In this document: positions 22,465 through 35,203 of the stretch, one piece after another
Layout: every line of letters starts with the position of its first letter
How positions within the stretch are numbered: position 1 is the stretch's first letter
Origin: Wyeomyia smithii
Taxonomy: Eukaryota > Arthropoda > Insecta > Diptera > Culicidae
DNA length: 64,000 nucleotides
Assembly: GCF_029784165.1 (NCBI RefSeq)
Contig: NC_073694.1
Location: 35,135,506 to 35,199,505 of the forward strand
Reading direction: 5' to 3'
Made by a program: the position numbers and the translations under genes
Notes under the pieces: generated by a model
What the model was told of the DNA's origin: nothing
Seen by the model: only the letters and a program-made list of their open reading frames with translations
Database searches by the model: none

Positions 22465-22530
22465 TGTCTCTATCTTTTTTTTTCTATCTCCCCTTCTTTC
22501 TTTTTCTCTCGCTCTCTTTTTTTTCAACCG
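22465..22530. repeat. Polypyrimidine tract
   Basis: About 65 bases almost entirely C and T on the plus strand, dominated by TCT and T runs. Confidence 0.6.
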
Positions 22531-24655
22531 CTATTTATTTCTCAAAAGAAACTAAGAGTAAAAGATATCTTTGCTGTGTTTCATACTCTGTGTAGTGCGT
22601 CCTAACTGGTGTAAATTAATGAACCTTTTGTAACAGTTTTCAATATATTTCAGAGGGAACTGGAATGCTTATTTAAGTCCGCTTCTTACTCACCTGATAC
22701 ACTACGCTTTTGTGTATTATGAATATTGCTTTCTAATATAAAAGTCAGTGCAAACAGAGTATCCATGTTATCCCACTTCTCGTTGTAGCAGCAAGTTTTA
22801 TAAAGTTCTGAAATTGTTTTTGATTTTACCATACAGCCTAGGCCTTGAAGAAGAGTAACGTTCTCGAATACACTTTAAAAGCCCAGAATCCTTAAGTCTT
22901 GCGAAAAACCTTCATTTTCAAATCATACATGTGGAATAGAATTAAACTGACAACTTGCGAAAGTAGTTATATGAATTTCAATGAAATCTATTAGCATTCG
23001 ATCCTCACAGATTTTATCAAGATTTTTGGTGATTTCTTGAAAAAATCACACGTATGACTCAAGTAACTTTTATACGGTAACAAAGCATTTAACGCGTTCC
23101 TGTATAATTCTGAACTATAATTTCTTGAGAGCAAGTTTGTTGAACTTTGCTGCAAATCGTAGAAAAAATTCGATGCTAATTCACGATCTACAATCACTAT
23201 GTTTTTTTTTTTTTCTAGATTGTGTGATTTTTAAAAACGAAGCCATTGTGGTATTTTAGCTTGGATTATGAGGAATTATATCAATAGTATTGCAATGAAC
23301 TGACAAACATATTTGCTGTTCTAGAATGGAATCTGCATCATTGTTATCTTTATTGTTCCTGGGCGTTCGGTTATGTCAAAAATTTATAAATTGTTTCTAT
23401 CCCAGGCAACTTGAAAAATGGTTTGGGGTCGAAAAAACATAATGCAGACTCCAGTGATGACATTCACAATATTTGTGAAAACTACGTCGAGGTTTGATTC
23501 AATGATCGTATTTGGTTCATCCTCTGGAAAACTATCTTTAAAATTAAATTTTAAACGATTTATGGTTTACTGGCATAATAAGTTTATGTGTAGTAATTGT
23601 TAGTATAAAAAAGGTTTCTGCACTGCTAGGTGGATTAATTCAGGTTTTTTTTTTGTAGAATAAAATTACTATCTGAAACTTTACCAACGACTCTATACTA
23701 ATCAAACAAACCGGCCAAATAAAATCTTTACAAAATTTAAGCTATTAGTTTTTTTTTACTCAACGATCATCAACTCATCAACCATCAAAATTTAGCTAAC
23801 CTTTTGTAGATTTTTCAGGCAAAAATATGAATATTTTGAATTAAATTTGTCAAAATTTAATTTTTAAATAAATTTATTTATCTCTCTTTTAAATTTTTTT
23901 TTACAGGGCATACATTTTTTCGGATGGGCAAAAATACTGTTTTCAACTTTGCCAAAGACGTCACATCGATTTAACAAACAGTCCTGGCTATACAATTATT
24001 TTTGCTCATTAATACAATTTTCACACAAGTTTACTTCTTTCAAAAATTAGTCTTGTTAAAAAATATTATTAGAAAAGTCGATTAACATCGTTGTTTTATG
24101 TGGCTTGAAATCGCTTTACTAATCCTGTCAATATTCCCTTTGTAGTGTCGCGGCATTTGGGTCTTGAAGTTAAACAACAAACAGTTGTATACGTGGCGGT
24201 TCTACCCCATGTATAGTGGGCGGCCTTACCCCCAGTGGAACATTTCCATATTTCACAGAAAAAGCAGTCAAAATTACAAGATTACTCACGGCTTTCGAAA
24301 TTTCCGAAAAAAGACAGATTCAGGCAACCGATTAAACGTATATTCACAAACGAAACAGTAGATTGTTAGACAGTAAAGCCTTGAGTCCCGTTACCGCAAA
24401 ACACTAGCACATTGACCGGTTGCCAGCTGAAATGTTGCTTTTGATTATTTCTGTGGCCGTTCGCGCACTATCAAAGCAGAAAGGGGTGCAAAATGTTATG
24501 TTATTATATTGTAACATGTCTATTAAGGAAATTTTTCAATTATTATATAACTTGGCAGTGAAACTACGTTGGGCGGTCTCACCCCGCAGGGCGGTCTTAC
24601 CCTGTTTACCCCTACGCTCAACTGGAGGCTACTGTCACAGTGATCGGTTTAACTA

Positions 24656-25786
24656 ACTAAACATATAAAAATGCAGCTCTGTCTGTCTGTCTGATCCAAA
24701 TAGGCTTGGAAACTCTTGAACCGGTCGGCGTGAAGTTTTGTATGTGGGGGTTTTAGAGGCCGAGAAAGGTGACTAAGATAGTTCGAGACCCCTCCCTTTT
24801 CTAATAAGAGGGGTCCCATACAAATTAAACACAAATTTCTGCATATCTCGAGAACTAACTAAGTAAATGGAATCAAATTTGGCAGGTGAACATTTTTAGG
24901 GGTAACAAATATGTCCATAATAATTTGACACCCTCTTCTGGAAGGGTGGGGTTTCCTACAAATGAAACTCAATTTTTTCACAACTCCAGAACTAATCGAG
25001 TTAATAGAACCAAATTTAGTATGTGGAGGTTTTTGAGGGTAAAAAAATTTTAATGGTGATTCAACACCCCTCCCACTTCTGGGGGGACGGGCTCTTATAC
25101 AAATCAAACATAAATTTCTAAAGTGGTTTGATACTCCTCCGTACTCTGGAAGGGGTGGCGGATCGTTGTACAGGAGCCAAAACTCGACTCCAGGCGCCAT
25201 TTTTTAATTCAAGATGGAAACTCCCGGTTTCTATTATAGGTGTTTCCGGAATCATAATGGTGCACTGAAGCAACAAGTCGGCCTCAGATAACATTTTAAA
25301 TTGTAAGATGGCAACTTCCGGTTTCTGGAAAACGCCGAAAATGACCGATTTTCATCCAACATGAGTACCTCCGGAAGCAGAATGATGCACAGAAGCTAAA
25401 AATCGATCACAGACATCATTTTTAATTTTAAGATGGCGACTTCCGGTATCTGGAAAACAGCCGAAAAAGGCCGAATATTACTTAATATGGATATTTCCGT
25501 AATAGAGATAATGCATAGAAGCCAAGTATTGACCCTGGACACTATTTCAAATTCAAAGATGACCACTTTCAGTTCAGTTTGGAAAACAACAAAATTACTG
25601 AATACCTCTCCGATAAAACCAATGATTTCGAATGATTTGCCTTTTGACTTTGATCATATCCTATGGCCGATTCGTCGTGCATTTGCAGACTATAAACAAA
25701 TCGCAAGGAATCAATGAATTTGGAATGTTTAAAATAAATAAATTAAACACAGAAATGGGCGCGACGAAGTTGGCCGGATCAGCCAG
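24656..25786 (+). mobile_element. Non-autonomous Helitron copy C
   Basis: The 5' end CTAAACATATAAAAATGCAG with CTGT repeats and the 3' end GCGCGACGAAGTTGGCCGGA then TCAGCCAG mark a full-length but diverged copy (terminal CTAG changed to CCAG). Internal modules are fewer than in copy B. It begins about 43 bp after the 3.4-kb TIR element. Confidence 0.7.
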
Positions 25787-27759
25787 ACTGAAAACAACAC
25801 TACCACCAGGAGAGCTGTAGAAATTTCATTACAGATTATTATACCGTGGACAAGCGTGGACATTTGCGTACCTTCTAAGTTGTGGTCAGCCTATTATTGA
25901 TAATTATTGTTTATTACAAATAAACTTGTTGTTCATTACAAATAAACTTGTTAAAAGTTCATCGAGGTAAATCTCGAATTACTTTATTGGCTCTATTCTG
26001 TCTTCGGCAAAGTTTTTTGCCATAAAATTTCTCATTCTTCAATGGTATTAAATTTAATATGGCTTATTGTACGGTACCCTCTTTAAACGAATGCCGAAAT
26101 GTTCTAGAAATCAACTGTTTGGACAATTGAAATTAAAAATTGTAATCAGTGCTTGGGACCCAGAATTGCTCTGAAATTTTAAAGCATAAAATTTTATTAG
26201 AGTAACCATTTATCAAAATACTAGAAATTAAAATTAAAAGTTCAAAATCTAGTCTTTTTCAGAACTTGTTTACCTCTCAACAGCATTTTCCAAAGGTGCT
26301 GCCAAACTCTAAGTACAGTTTTGCGCTACCCCAATATACAAACATTTTTACTAATTTCCTGCTCTTTCTTTTGAGTCTTCGATCTGCTTTTAATAATTCC
26401 TATCGTGTTTGGTCTGATGTAGATTTTTGTTATCTATTTACAAAAGTTGGCTCGTTTTTCGTTTGTTTTTGGACTGGTTTTAACTTGTTTATCATACTTA
26501 CTGCTACAGAACATATTAGTTGGTAGACGGCCTTTTTTTTTTGTTTATGTTTTCAGTACTCTTTCATTGTACCTGTAAGCGTATGTATTAATGTATTTTC
26601 TTTCGTATGTTTTGTGCATTCTAATTTTTATTATTTTTTTTTCCAAAAAAAAAAAATAACTTCGAATGATTTTTTTTATTTTGCAATTTGGTTTTCAAAG
26701 TCAATGCTACGGAGGGAGTATGAACGTCAGGGCTGCGTCGAGCATGAAGCAGTTGAAGATTCTGAGCCAACCGCTGTAAAGCGAGACGGAAATGAAGTAA
26801 GCCGAAAAGCGAATAAAACAGGATAGATGTTGCAAGTCGCTATCATGCTCATGAAAATGACTGTATATCCATGACAACAAGTTTTCTACTGATTCGACTC
26901 TGATTGTATTGCATAGCTCTCCCTGCTCCCCGAATATTCGGTACATAACCCGACAGCCACTGACGACAGCACACACATGCAATGCAAAACGGGGTGTTAT
27001 TTTTCATCTCCTTATGTCTGTTGGATCTTCTAAGCTGTCGCTCATTGACAGCCTGTAATCCCACACATCCTTCGGTACGAATCCGAGCGGGATGTTGGGT
27101 GATTATGATTCACGAAAGTAAGGCCGATGCTATAATGAAAGCGAGATGGTGCGAAACACGTTTTTTTCTTACGTGGGGAATGATATCAACAATGGAAACA
27201 CATATGAAACAGTCTGTTTCGTATTCATTATGCCACCGGCCTGAGATAAAGGAGAAACGAAAAAGTGCGAGTCAATGACAGCTGTAACCGATCAGCATGC
27301 TGTCAACAGCGCAAGATGAACCAACAGAACATTCTCAAAATGAACAAAACTAGGCTGCCATGTCTGAACGAACAAAATACATGCGCAAGAATGAGATGTC
27401 GTGTGCAACAAAAGACAGCTTCGTTGTCTTGTGTGAGCTTCAGCTGTATGTGAGCTCTCATGAATAGCTTATTCATGAGGCTGTTAGAGTAAAAAGACAG
27501 AGCTGTTGTCAGTTGTTGTCGCCATGCAGTCTTTTTACGAAGCCTGGTCGCTATTGCCTTTCCGAATGTTGGAGTATATTCAGAGTCATCTGGCTGGCTC
27601 TGGAGCGAGTGTTTCGGCGAAAAAGCTCAAGACCACTTTCTAACCTTCGGATCATACGGTACTACAGCAGAGAAGCATTGTTTCGGATTGCTGATAGTCC
27701 CGAAGAAAAGACACAGAGAAGGAATCAACGAAAACAAATCTCAGTTCGTTAATCCAGCG
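25787..27759. other. No gene recognised
   Basis: AT-rich to 26690. From 26700 to 27760 composition is more balanced, with short frames but no domain. A TGTTAGAGTAAAAAGACAGA start at about 27482 precedes the copia remnant and could be the edge of its LTR, but no partner LTR was identified. Confidence 0.35.
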
Positions 27760-29370
27760 GCGAGCATAATGGGCAATCGAAAATGAGCTGAATTATCGAC
27801 CCTGGTTCGTCGGATCATCTGACCAACGATCGGAACCTGGCAATGAGCAAGGGAAGGACAGTCCATCGTCGCCAAACAGTACGGTGAAAGCTATGTGTTT
27901 GGCGTAGCAAGTGGTAAGGCGTATGGAATTATTCTCCACTGCAACAACCATGAAGAATACAGATGCTGCGGATGGAGTGTGTATGGAGTGGGACTGCGGT
28001 GAAATCTAAAGTTGTCTGCGATCGATCTAGGGTACGAACGTTCGACTGAGAAGCTGTTCATAGCTTTAATACTATCCCTTTTCTCGCACGGAGATCTCCT
28101 GCAAGTACAGTTGAATGCAAGCTCCATGCACGGGTTACGTTTGTATATGCTCTAAATCGCCATGCAAGAGTTAGTCGTCTCCAGCATAATTTAGTCGAAT
28201 GCTCGTTTCAAAATTTATACGCCTACCGATCCTGTGTGTTTTTATAGAAACTTTCCAAACCGCGATCACCAACAGCTTTTTTTTCAAAAATTGACCTCAA
28301 CCCAAAGCCGTCGTTTGCGAAACTACATCATTCTACGAAACAATACGGCCCACTACGCGAACGCGGTGTTCGTCAGATAAATGTTAAATTGCAATTCGAT
28401 GTCTTCTTCGGTTAGGCGTTTAATGTCGGAGGCAGGTTTCACGAGAGGCTGCCTTGAACTTTGAAACTCTAGACAAGCATAATTATAAATTATTAAAGTA
28501 GAGTTGAAGTAGTAGATTAGTAGTCCTCTGTACTTCCGAGTAGAACGGCCAGTGCGATTGATCGGCAGAAGACTCCGTATGATGTTTGGAAAGGACGGAA
28601 GCCAAATGTCCGGAGCCTCAGTGTTTTTGGAGCGGACGTATTCGTTCACATTTCCAAGGAAAGAAGGCGTCGTGGGAGAAAGCAAAGCAAGTTCGGAAAA
28701 GTGTTCCATTGTGTATCCGGTTCGTGACAAATCCGAGAGCGAATTCGGCGATGAATGCGACGCTAAAGATGCTTATGATGAGTCAAGCGATGGACCGGAA
28801 GGACCAAGCGGTAAATCGGATAGTTGGGCACTTGAACTGATAAGACGATTCAAAAAGACGCGGCACGCGGAGTACCATTTGAGCTAGCGGGATCGCCATG
28901 AATGCAACGAATTTCATCGAGAACCAGCCAAATTCTCTAACGTACACGAAGAACCGACCGGACTGGAAGAAGTGGAAAGAGGCTCGCCGCGAGGAGATGA
29001 ATTCTCTCGCGCGGAATCGAACCGAAAAAAACCCAACCGGAAGAATTCGAGCAAGGCAAGAATCTGGTGTGCTGCCTCAAACGTTCTCTGTATGGCCTTA
29101 AGCAGACATCTAGGGCCTAGAATGTAAAGTTCTATGCCTTTGTGAAGTGACTCGGGTTCACCAGAAGCTTGAGCGATGTTTCTACGTGAAGGGACCCGGA
29201 AGCACGTGGACGATTTTTTGTGGTACTTGAAGCAGTGAAGCGGTGTCCCGCCAAACGAGCTCGAATTTACTTGAAATTTGAGAGGTGCAAACATTTCTTG
29301 GCATGAAAATTGACTGGGACGTGGGGAAGAGGATTCTTCGGATCAGCCAGTGAGAAATCTTCGAAAGTTT
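27760..29370 (+). pseudogene. Ty1/copia retrotransposon remnant
   Basis: Plus-strand fragments follow copia order. A protease-like IDPGSSDHLTNDRNL is at about 27795-27840. Integrase-end text KTPYDVWKGRKPNVRSL and VFGADVFVHISKERRRRG lies at 28565-28670. DRPDWKKWKEARREEMNSL is at 28955-29010. The RT segment NLVCCLKRSLYGLKQTSRAW is at 29060-29115, followed by FLGMKIDW (29290). Frames change repeatedly, stops interrupt, and most of the integrase core and the catalytic RT box are missing. Inactive. Confidence 0.8.
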
Positions 29371-30330
29371 ACCTCTTTGTTTAATATGTTATAACGTAAT
29401 ATAGCACCAACACAGATTGAGTGTTGCCTGCGCCTGAAAAGGAAACCGAGCGTACTGAAAAACCGTATCAAGATCGGTTGCCTGATGTACGTGATATTGA
29501 CGTTGCTAACTTTGCTGCCGTTTTTCAGGCAGATTGAGTTTTAATTAGCTTCTGTGTCGGTCTAAATCTGAACCTATTACGGTTGAGACGTTTATTCGTT
29601 TATTCAATCGATAAAAAGACAGTAAGAATTATGCGGCAAATGAAGAAGAAGCACTAAGAATTCATGAAGCGTGAGACCTTAGCACAGTCAAATGAATTGT
29701 GAATCAAAAGAGTAGAAGGGTAAATATCTGACGTAGAACTGTCGATGGTAAATGAAATGATAGGCAAAGCTATTTTTTCCAACACTCATGAATACAATCG
29801 ACATGATTGATTACTTGATCATGGTTATTGTCTGACTATTTAAAGATTTTTGCAATCAGTAAAGAACCATATTTGTAGCAACCTAAACCTTTTTGACCTA
29901 AACTTTGCATAAAATCTTAAATCTACAAGACAAAAGAGTAGAATTTATATTAGTTTCTTGGTTTACTTCAGACCGTCGTTGAAGAAAAGCTTACAATTCA
30001 ATAATTGAAATAAAGTTAAACGGTCTATTCGAGATTAAAAAAATAATTCGTAACTCTTAGAAGCTCTTCTATTTTTAACTTTTTTGAGGCCACAACAGTC
30101 ATAAAAATACAACAAGGACTCCAAGATGACATTTTAAACGCCTGAACAATTGTTGACGAGTTAGTGAAGTGTTATTTTTCGGAAACTTCCAGACTCAAAC
30201 GCAGCTAACAATGAAAAATCGGTCAAAAAAATTGTGATGAATTGTTTTGCAAGATTTACCTATCCATTTGCAAACACGAATAACACCCATTAATCAGCGC
30301 TAAAGCAGTTAAAAATCCATTAGCGCCCAT
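29371..30330. other. AT-rich intergenic DNA upstream of paralogue 3
   Basis: No gene seen. The last 50 bases (from about 30300) match the promoter-proximal region of paralogues 1 and 2: AGCAGTTAAAAATCCAT, then TAGCGCCCA. Confidence 0.45.
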
Positions 30331-30338
30331 TATAAAAG
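30331..30338 (+). promoter_or_regulatory. TATA box of paralogue 3, displaced
   Basis: TATAAAAG in the same context as in the other family members. The 1071-bp element at 30356-31426 separates it from the conserved initiator-like TCAGT at 31437-31441. As it stands it cannot position transcription at the ancestral start. Confidence 0.7.
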
Positions 30339-30355
30339 TCACGCCAACTTACATA

Positions 30356-31426
30356 CACTCCCCCCACAATTATGGAACTCCCACAATTACGGATCACTTT
30401 TGTGTCTCATGTTATTTAACTCAGTTAAACTAGCGGTTTGAAGGCATGTAACATTTTTGCAGTTAAATATGTCATCTTTGCTAGCTTTAAACACAGAAAA
30501 CATCATTCTTATTCATAGATTGATGTGTTTTTTATAGGCGTGAAATATTGACTTCCAGAATCTATCAAAATATTTGTCGTTTTTCTCAATCAGCGTAAGT
30601 AGCACGCTCATTACTCATAAGGTTCATATGTCATATAATCGCTTATTCTCGTGCAAAAAATAACTCATACACAAAGATCAAGGTAAGTTCTTCACGATTC
30701 ATCAAAATTTTGATGGTTGATAACGATTTTTTCTGTAAAAACTAGTTATTTTCTAAGTGTTCCATAATAGGGACCGAAACAAGATAGTTCTCTATAAATA
30801 TGGATCACTCCGATTCAAATGTTATTTTCACCAATTAAAACACCCTCTTAACTTCTATTGAGCTCTAAACGGAAGCTAAACAGTGCTGAGCCTTTGAAAA
30901 ATATTGTTGCCAAGGCACGAGGGACAGGAAAGCTACGTAAAGCGGGAAACTGTTATGATGTACCGTATACAATGGTTCATTGCTACCTTCGGGAGTGACA
31001 GACGTGGACTCTCGATCTAACTGCAACCTCGAAAGCCACATAAAATGTGACCAGACCATGCGGGATCTTTAATACGATTTGAAATATGTTATTTCATCAA
31101 ATTACATAATTTGAATAAGGTTTATTGAATGAATTCGTTGCCAAAAGCTGTTTTTTTTATGCTGATCCATAATATGATGCGAAATGTCTCATAATTAGAA
31201 CCGCTCTCAAAAGTGATCCATAATTGTGTATTTAGTGAGTTATGAAATAAACATACTTTCTGAGAAATATTCACAAAACATGGGAAGAAATACTCAATGG
31301 AGTGAAAGATTACATATTTCTGTGACTGAAAACATTTATAGATTACTTATAAACAATAAAATTGGTCAGAAATGATTTTTTGAATTCATACATCTTCTTA
31401 AGTGATCCATAATCGTGGGGGGACTG
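30356..31426. mobile_element. Pogo-like TIR element inserted in the promoter of paralogue 3
   Basis: TA duplications flank it (30354-30355 and 31427-31428). The right end inverted reads CAGTCCCCCCACGATTATGG and the left end CACTCCCCCCACAATTATGG; the left terminus holds an extra partial copy (ACTCCCACAATTACGGATCA). A decayed plus-strand stretch (30900-30990: VAKARGTGKLRKAGNCYDVP, then a WTLDL run) resembles the psq-type helix-turn-helix of pogo transposases. The catalytic DDE domain is absent. AT-rich interior otherwise. Confidence 0.75.
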
Positions 31427-31474
31427 TAGAAATCATTCAGTGTTCTATCCAGTAAAACGGCACACACCAGAAAC

Positions 31475-31825
31475 ATGAACCGCTACACCGCCCTAGCTCT
31501 GGTAGGAACTCTTTGCCTACTGGTTCTGGCCAACCACCAAACGTCGGCGCAATCCGCTCTAACTGTTGGGGCAGACTTCTCATCCTCAGTTTCATCTAGT
31601 GAGAAGGGACCAGGTCGTGGTTGGGGACCCCGCGGACCGCGCCCAGATTTCCATGCCGAGATTGTAAAAATCTTCGACGCATTCAAGGTAGATCCTACAA
31701 CCCGTGATCAAATTATGGAACGCATTAAGCAACTCAAGAACGAACACCATGGAAAGAGACCCGGACCCCCACCACCACCTGCCGGTCGAGGACCCAGGGG
31801 ACGAACAACTGTCGCCCCGGCTTAA
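31475..31825 (+). CDS. Small secreted Gly/Pro-rich protein, paralogue 3 (intact frame)
   Basis: Encodes 116 residues with the full family plan: signal peptide (1-25, ending TSA), Ser-rich linker, GPGRGWGPRGPRPDF, helical segment with FKVDPTTRDQIMERIK, and a Pro/Gly-rich basic tail ending RGRTTVAPA. The 5' untranslated block (AATCATTCAGTGTTCTATCC) matches paralogue 2. The reading frame is undamaged although its TATA box now lies 1.1 kb away. Either the insertion is young, or the element supplies a substitute promoter, or expression is lost but decay has not begun. Function unknown. Confidence 0.75.
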   Translation: MNRYTALALVGTLCLLVLANHQTSAQSALTVGADFSSSVSSSEKGPGRGWGPRGPRPDFHAEIVKIFDAFKVDPTTRDQIMERIKQLKNEHHGKRPGPPPPPAGRGPRGRTTVAPA

Positions 31826-33400
31826 GGATATTCTGGAACTTCTATGATGGTCTGCTTGGTTATTGGAACCTTCTAAACTATAGTTTATTTTAAATATATT
31901 ACCTTGCATGCAATTGAGAGTATAGTTTTATTCACAAGGTCCATAAAAAAGACTTGAAAAATCTCTTCTATCGTCAAACTTCTTCAAGGAGTTCACTTAT
32001 CTTTTAATCATTATATCATTAACTAATAACATTTATACAGAGGTTGGGAACTTGAAAAGCCCTCCGAAACCCCAGCAACACCTTCGAGATGCCCAATTGA
32101 ATTCGCATTGTCGGTGGCTGTAATCGTTCTCCCGTTCACCAACCAGTAAACATCTCGAATCCAATCCAACGACTGTTATTGAATCCCACTGGTGTGGAAG
32201 CAGCTTCCGCTGAACATTCAACCGGCAGTCAGTAGCAGGAAACCCACACCGTCGGGGCAATCTAGCCTCCCCACCTCCGCACCCAAAACAAGCGATTGTT
32301 GGAAAAGCGTACGAAGCAAACAGGAAGAGCTAGTACAAAAGTGAATGATGTTGTTTTTATTGAACTTCAATTACCGGAAGCATCGTGTATAGAGGTACTC
32401 TTCCCCCTCTGCCCCGGTGCTTTGCGCTTTTTAGTTTTTGCCCTTTTCAGTTTCCAGCACTTGCTTTGACACTGGTACAACCTTTGCCAGTACTCTCTCT
32501 CTCTCGAGCTCAATTTCACCGCAGTTGGAGCAGATATGTGAAACGACTGTGTGGCCCACGCGCGCCCTGCGACGTGACGGTTCCGTTACACATGGTTGGA
32601 GCTTCGCCTGCAAACAACTTCAGCCGTCCCAGAAGGGAATCATGATTGGATGTCTCGCTGGAAGTTAAGAGCACTTGCGCGGGCCGTAAAACGGGGTCTT
32701 GCTCCTTACCAAGACATAGTCCACAGAAAAAGAGAAAAAACTTTGTCGCGAACAAAACTATCCACGTGCGGAATTTGTTCCGTCTGGTTGCGATTCGAGC
32801 GAAAATCGCTCCCTTTTATATTGCCAATTTCTTCCGCTTTCTTCGAGAGAGGAAAAAGTGCCCCAGCTGATTTAATACTTCCTCCATTACCGCAATCACT
32901 TTGGTAATGTGCTTGCCCGAACTTTCAACTTGTTGGCCCGCTAAAAGGTGATCTCGGAAGACCTCTTAATTCCGCCCGAACGAAGAGAAAACTTGTTCGC
33001 AAACTTTAAATAAGCCGGAAATTATTATACTTTCTTCGTTTCGTCACAAGACGCCCACATCCTGATTTGGCTGGCCTTTTTTCTGCTCAGCTCAGGTCCA
33101 AAAGATTGCCACCTCCTGCTTCACGGGGACATATAATACGACGGTAATTGACTGTTATTACACTGTTATTCCCCATCATCAGCTGCATCCATAGCGCGCC
33201 GCCAGGGCACAGGAAGTCGGGAGCAGCTTCCGGAGTGATGATGATATCCGTAATCATCGTTACCATTTGAGACATCATTCTCGAGGTAATATCCGCCCGA
33301 CGGAGGTTGCCAAAACAAGCTTACATTACTGCCGGGTAGGTTGGGAAGGTATGAAGCGATAAAACGATTATTTTAGCGACAAACAGCAGATTAACAACTT
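31826..33400. other. GC-richer intergenic segment, no gene recognised
   Basis: Short frames on both strands overlap each other (32385-32907) without domain signatures. The composition resembles 4490-6440 and 52860-54430. The beginning (to about 32000) is homologous 3' flank of paralogue 3. Confidence 0.4.
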
Positions 33401-35203
33401 AACATAGTTGTAAAATTGATGCAGAATAATAAAACAAGAATTCAATGAAATCAGGTAAAAGTTAATTTTATTTGAGAGAGCAAACATTGGGAGATGCTTA
33501 GGAAATTTTCAATGAAATGCGATGTAACTAAAATAATATTATAAAGCAGCTAAACTCTACTCCTACATTGAAACTTTCATAGTCTGAACAATTCGGACTT
33601 ATTTGGAAGTTTTGAACATTTTCGGCATTTTTGCCATTATTTGATTTTTACAAAATTTTGACATTACCCATGGATAACTTTATTTTTTTACGATTTTTGG
33701 TATTTTTCACTTGTTTGAAACTTTTGTCTTTCATAACATTTTATACATTACTGACATGTGTAACTGGATTGAATTTTTCTCATATATGTCATTTTTGATA
33801 TTGATAACGATTCAATGCGATGTGATGTACAACAATCCAAAAAATAACACAAAATTGAAACATCAACTAAATGAAAATGAAACGAACCAAGAAAACATTT
33901 TGCAATTTAGAAAGTTTGCAAGAATATGTTTCTGAAATTTAGAGATCGTTCCACCACTTATTTACGATATTTTAAATTTTCAATGCATCACCATGACATG
34001 AGGAACACATTTTGCGTTGAAAACATAACTCTGGTGTTGCACAACATTTATATTGATTGCAATTCTATTTCCATATGAAAAGTACCACGCATGAAATTGT
34101 CCACTTTGCATATTGGACTACCCGAATTGCCGGTTCACTAGGAGTTTTTGACCTTACTGTTTCTCGCATAACACCGTGTGTAGTATGTTTAATGTGAAAT
34201 TTCGTGCTCGAATTTTGCCCAAACTAAGCAAGATATTTTTTTCCGAAAATCATAAAAATTACGTGTGTGAAACTTAGATCGATTGTTTTCATCGATGACG
34301 CCTTCAGAGCGTAGCAATTCGAGCGCTATTTCTTGAGGGTGAAAGCTAAGATTTTTACGCTCAAAAACGCTAAATGAAAAGAAACTTTACCTCAAAAGTG
34401 TGTGAAAAAGCCTCCGTCCAATTTAACCTTAATGTTCATTGTTTATTCCTATCAGCCTCATCTGACTTCACAATCTTAATGAATGGGGAAAAGCCTTTGT
34501 GTATAAACCTGGAATAAAAAGAGATGGGAAAAGATATTTCCCATCACTAGTTTACGAGAGAATCATATATTAAAATATATGAAAGTTTATATTTGTGAAT
34601 GATTGGTTGTCATAGCCTTCATCGAGGCTTCTGTCTCAGCTTTATAAAAACGCTCGGAGATATCAAATACAATGGCGAATATGACTAAGGTTTCTACGAA
34701 AAGATTTATGACATAGCACCGATAACTTACTTCAATTAACCTAAAACTCTGATTGAACGTTTAAGCAGTATGAAATAATAGCTTTTATTCTTTTAAACAA
34801 CTTTACCAAATAGATACGATAGCAACTAACAATTCTGTTTGAAAAAAATAACAGATAGTGCTTTCGTGAAGAGATAGCCAATCTCACTCAATTGAAATCA
34901 CATAGTTAGTAGCGCTTTCGCGAGATAATTTAACAAGCAGTTGAAACGTTAGGAAAATATTACGTTTTTAAGAGAACGGTTGGTTTAAAATTAGAGGAAA
35001 AATGGAACAAAGTAAAGCTTCTGAGTGCTTTAACAGAATGGATACCAATTATTTTTCAATAAATACATACATGTCAGCAACATACACTATTCTAACAATT
35101 TAGTGAGAAAGTTTGGCTCGAGTTAGTAAAATGTTAATAAACGTTTTAAATTTGGAGTGAAATTTATATAATATACATTATGCTATTCACCGCGATCATT
35201 GGT
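33401..35203. other. AT-rich DNA, nothing recognised
   Basis: No coding signature, RNA or clear repeat ends identified. Confidence 0.4.

Larger units (their letters stand above)
21165..24612. mobile_element. 3.4-kb TIR element, TA target, no transposase
   Basis: The left end reads GGGGTAAGCGGGGTAAGGCC. The right end, inverted, reads GGGGTAAACAGGGTAAGACC. Both are bounded by TA (21163-21164, 24613-24614), consistent with the Tc1/mariner group. Subterminal copies of GCGGGGTAAG occur at about 21374 and 21393, and of the reverse at 24216-24235 and 24569-24600. The interior is AT-rich and contains a TG-repeat-bearing mosquito-type interspersed repeat (about 21780-22420). No transposase motifs are readable. 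Confidence 0.6.
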
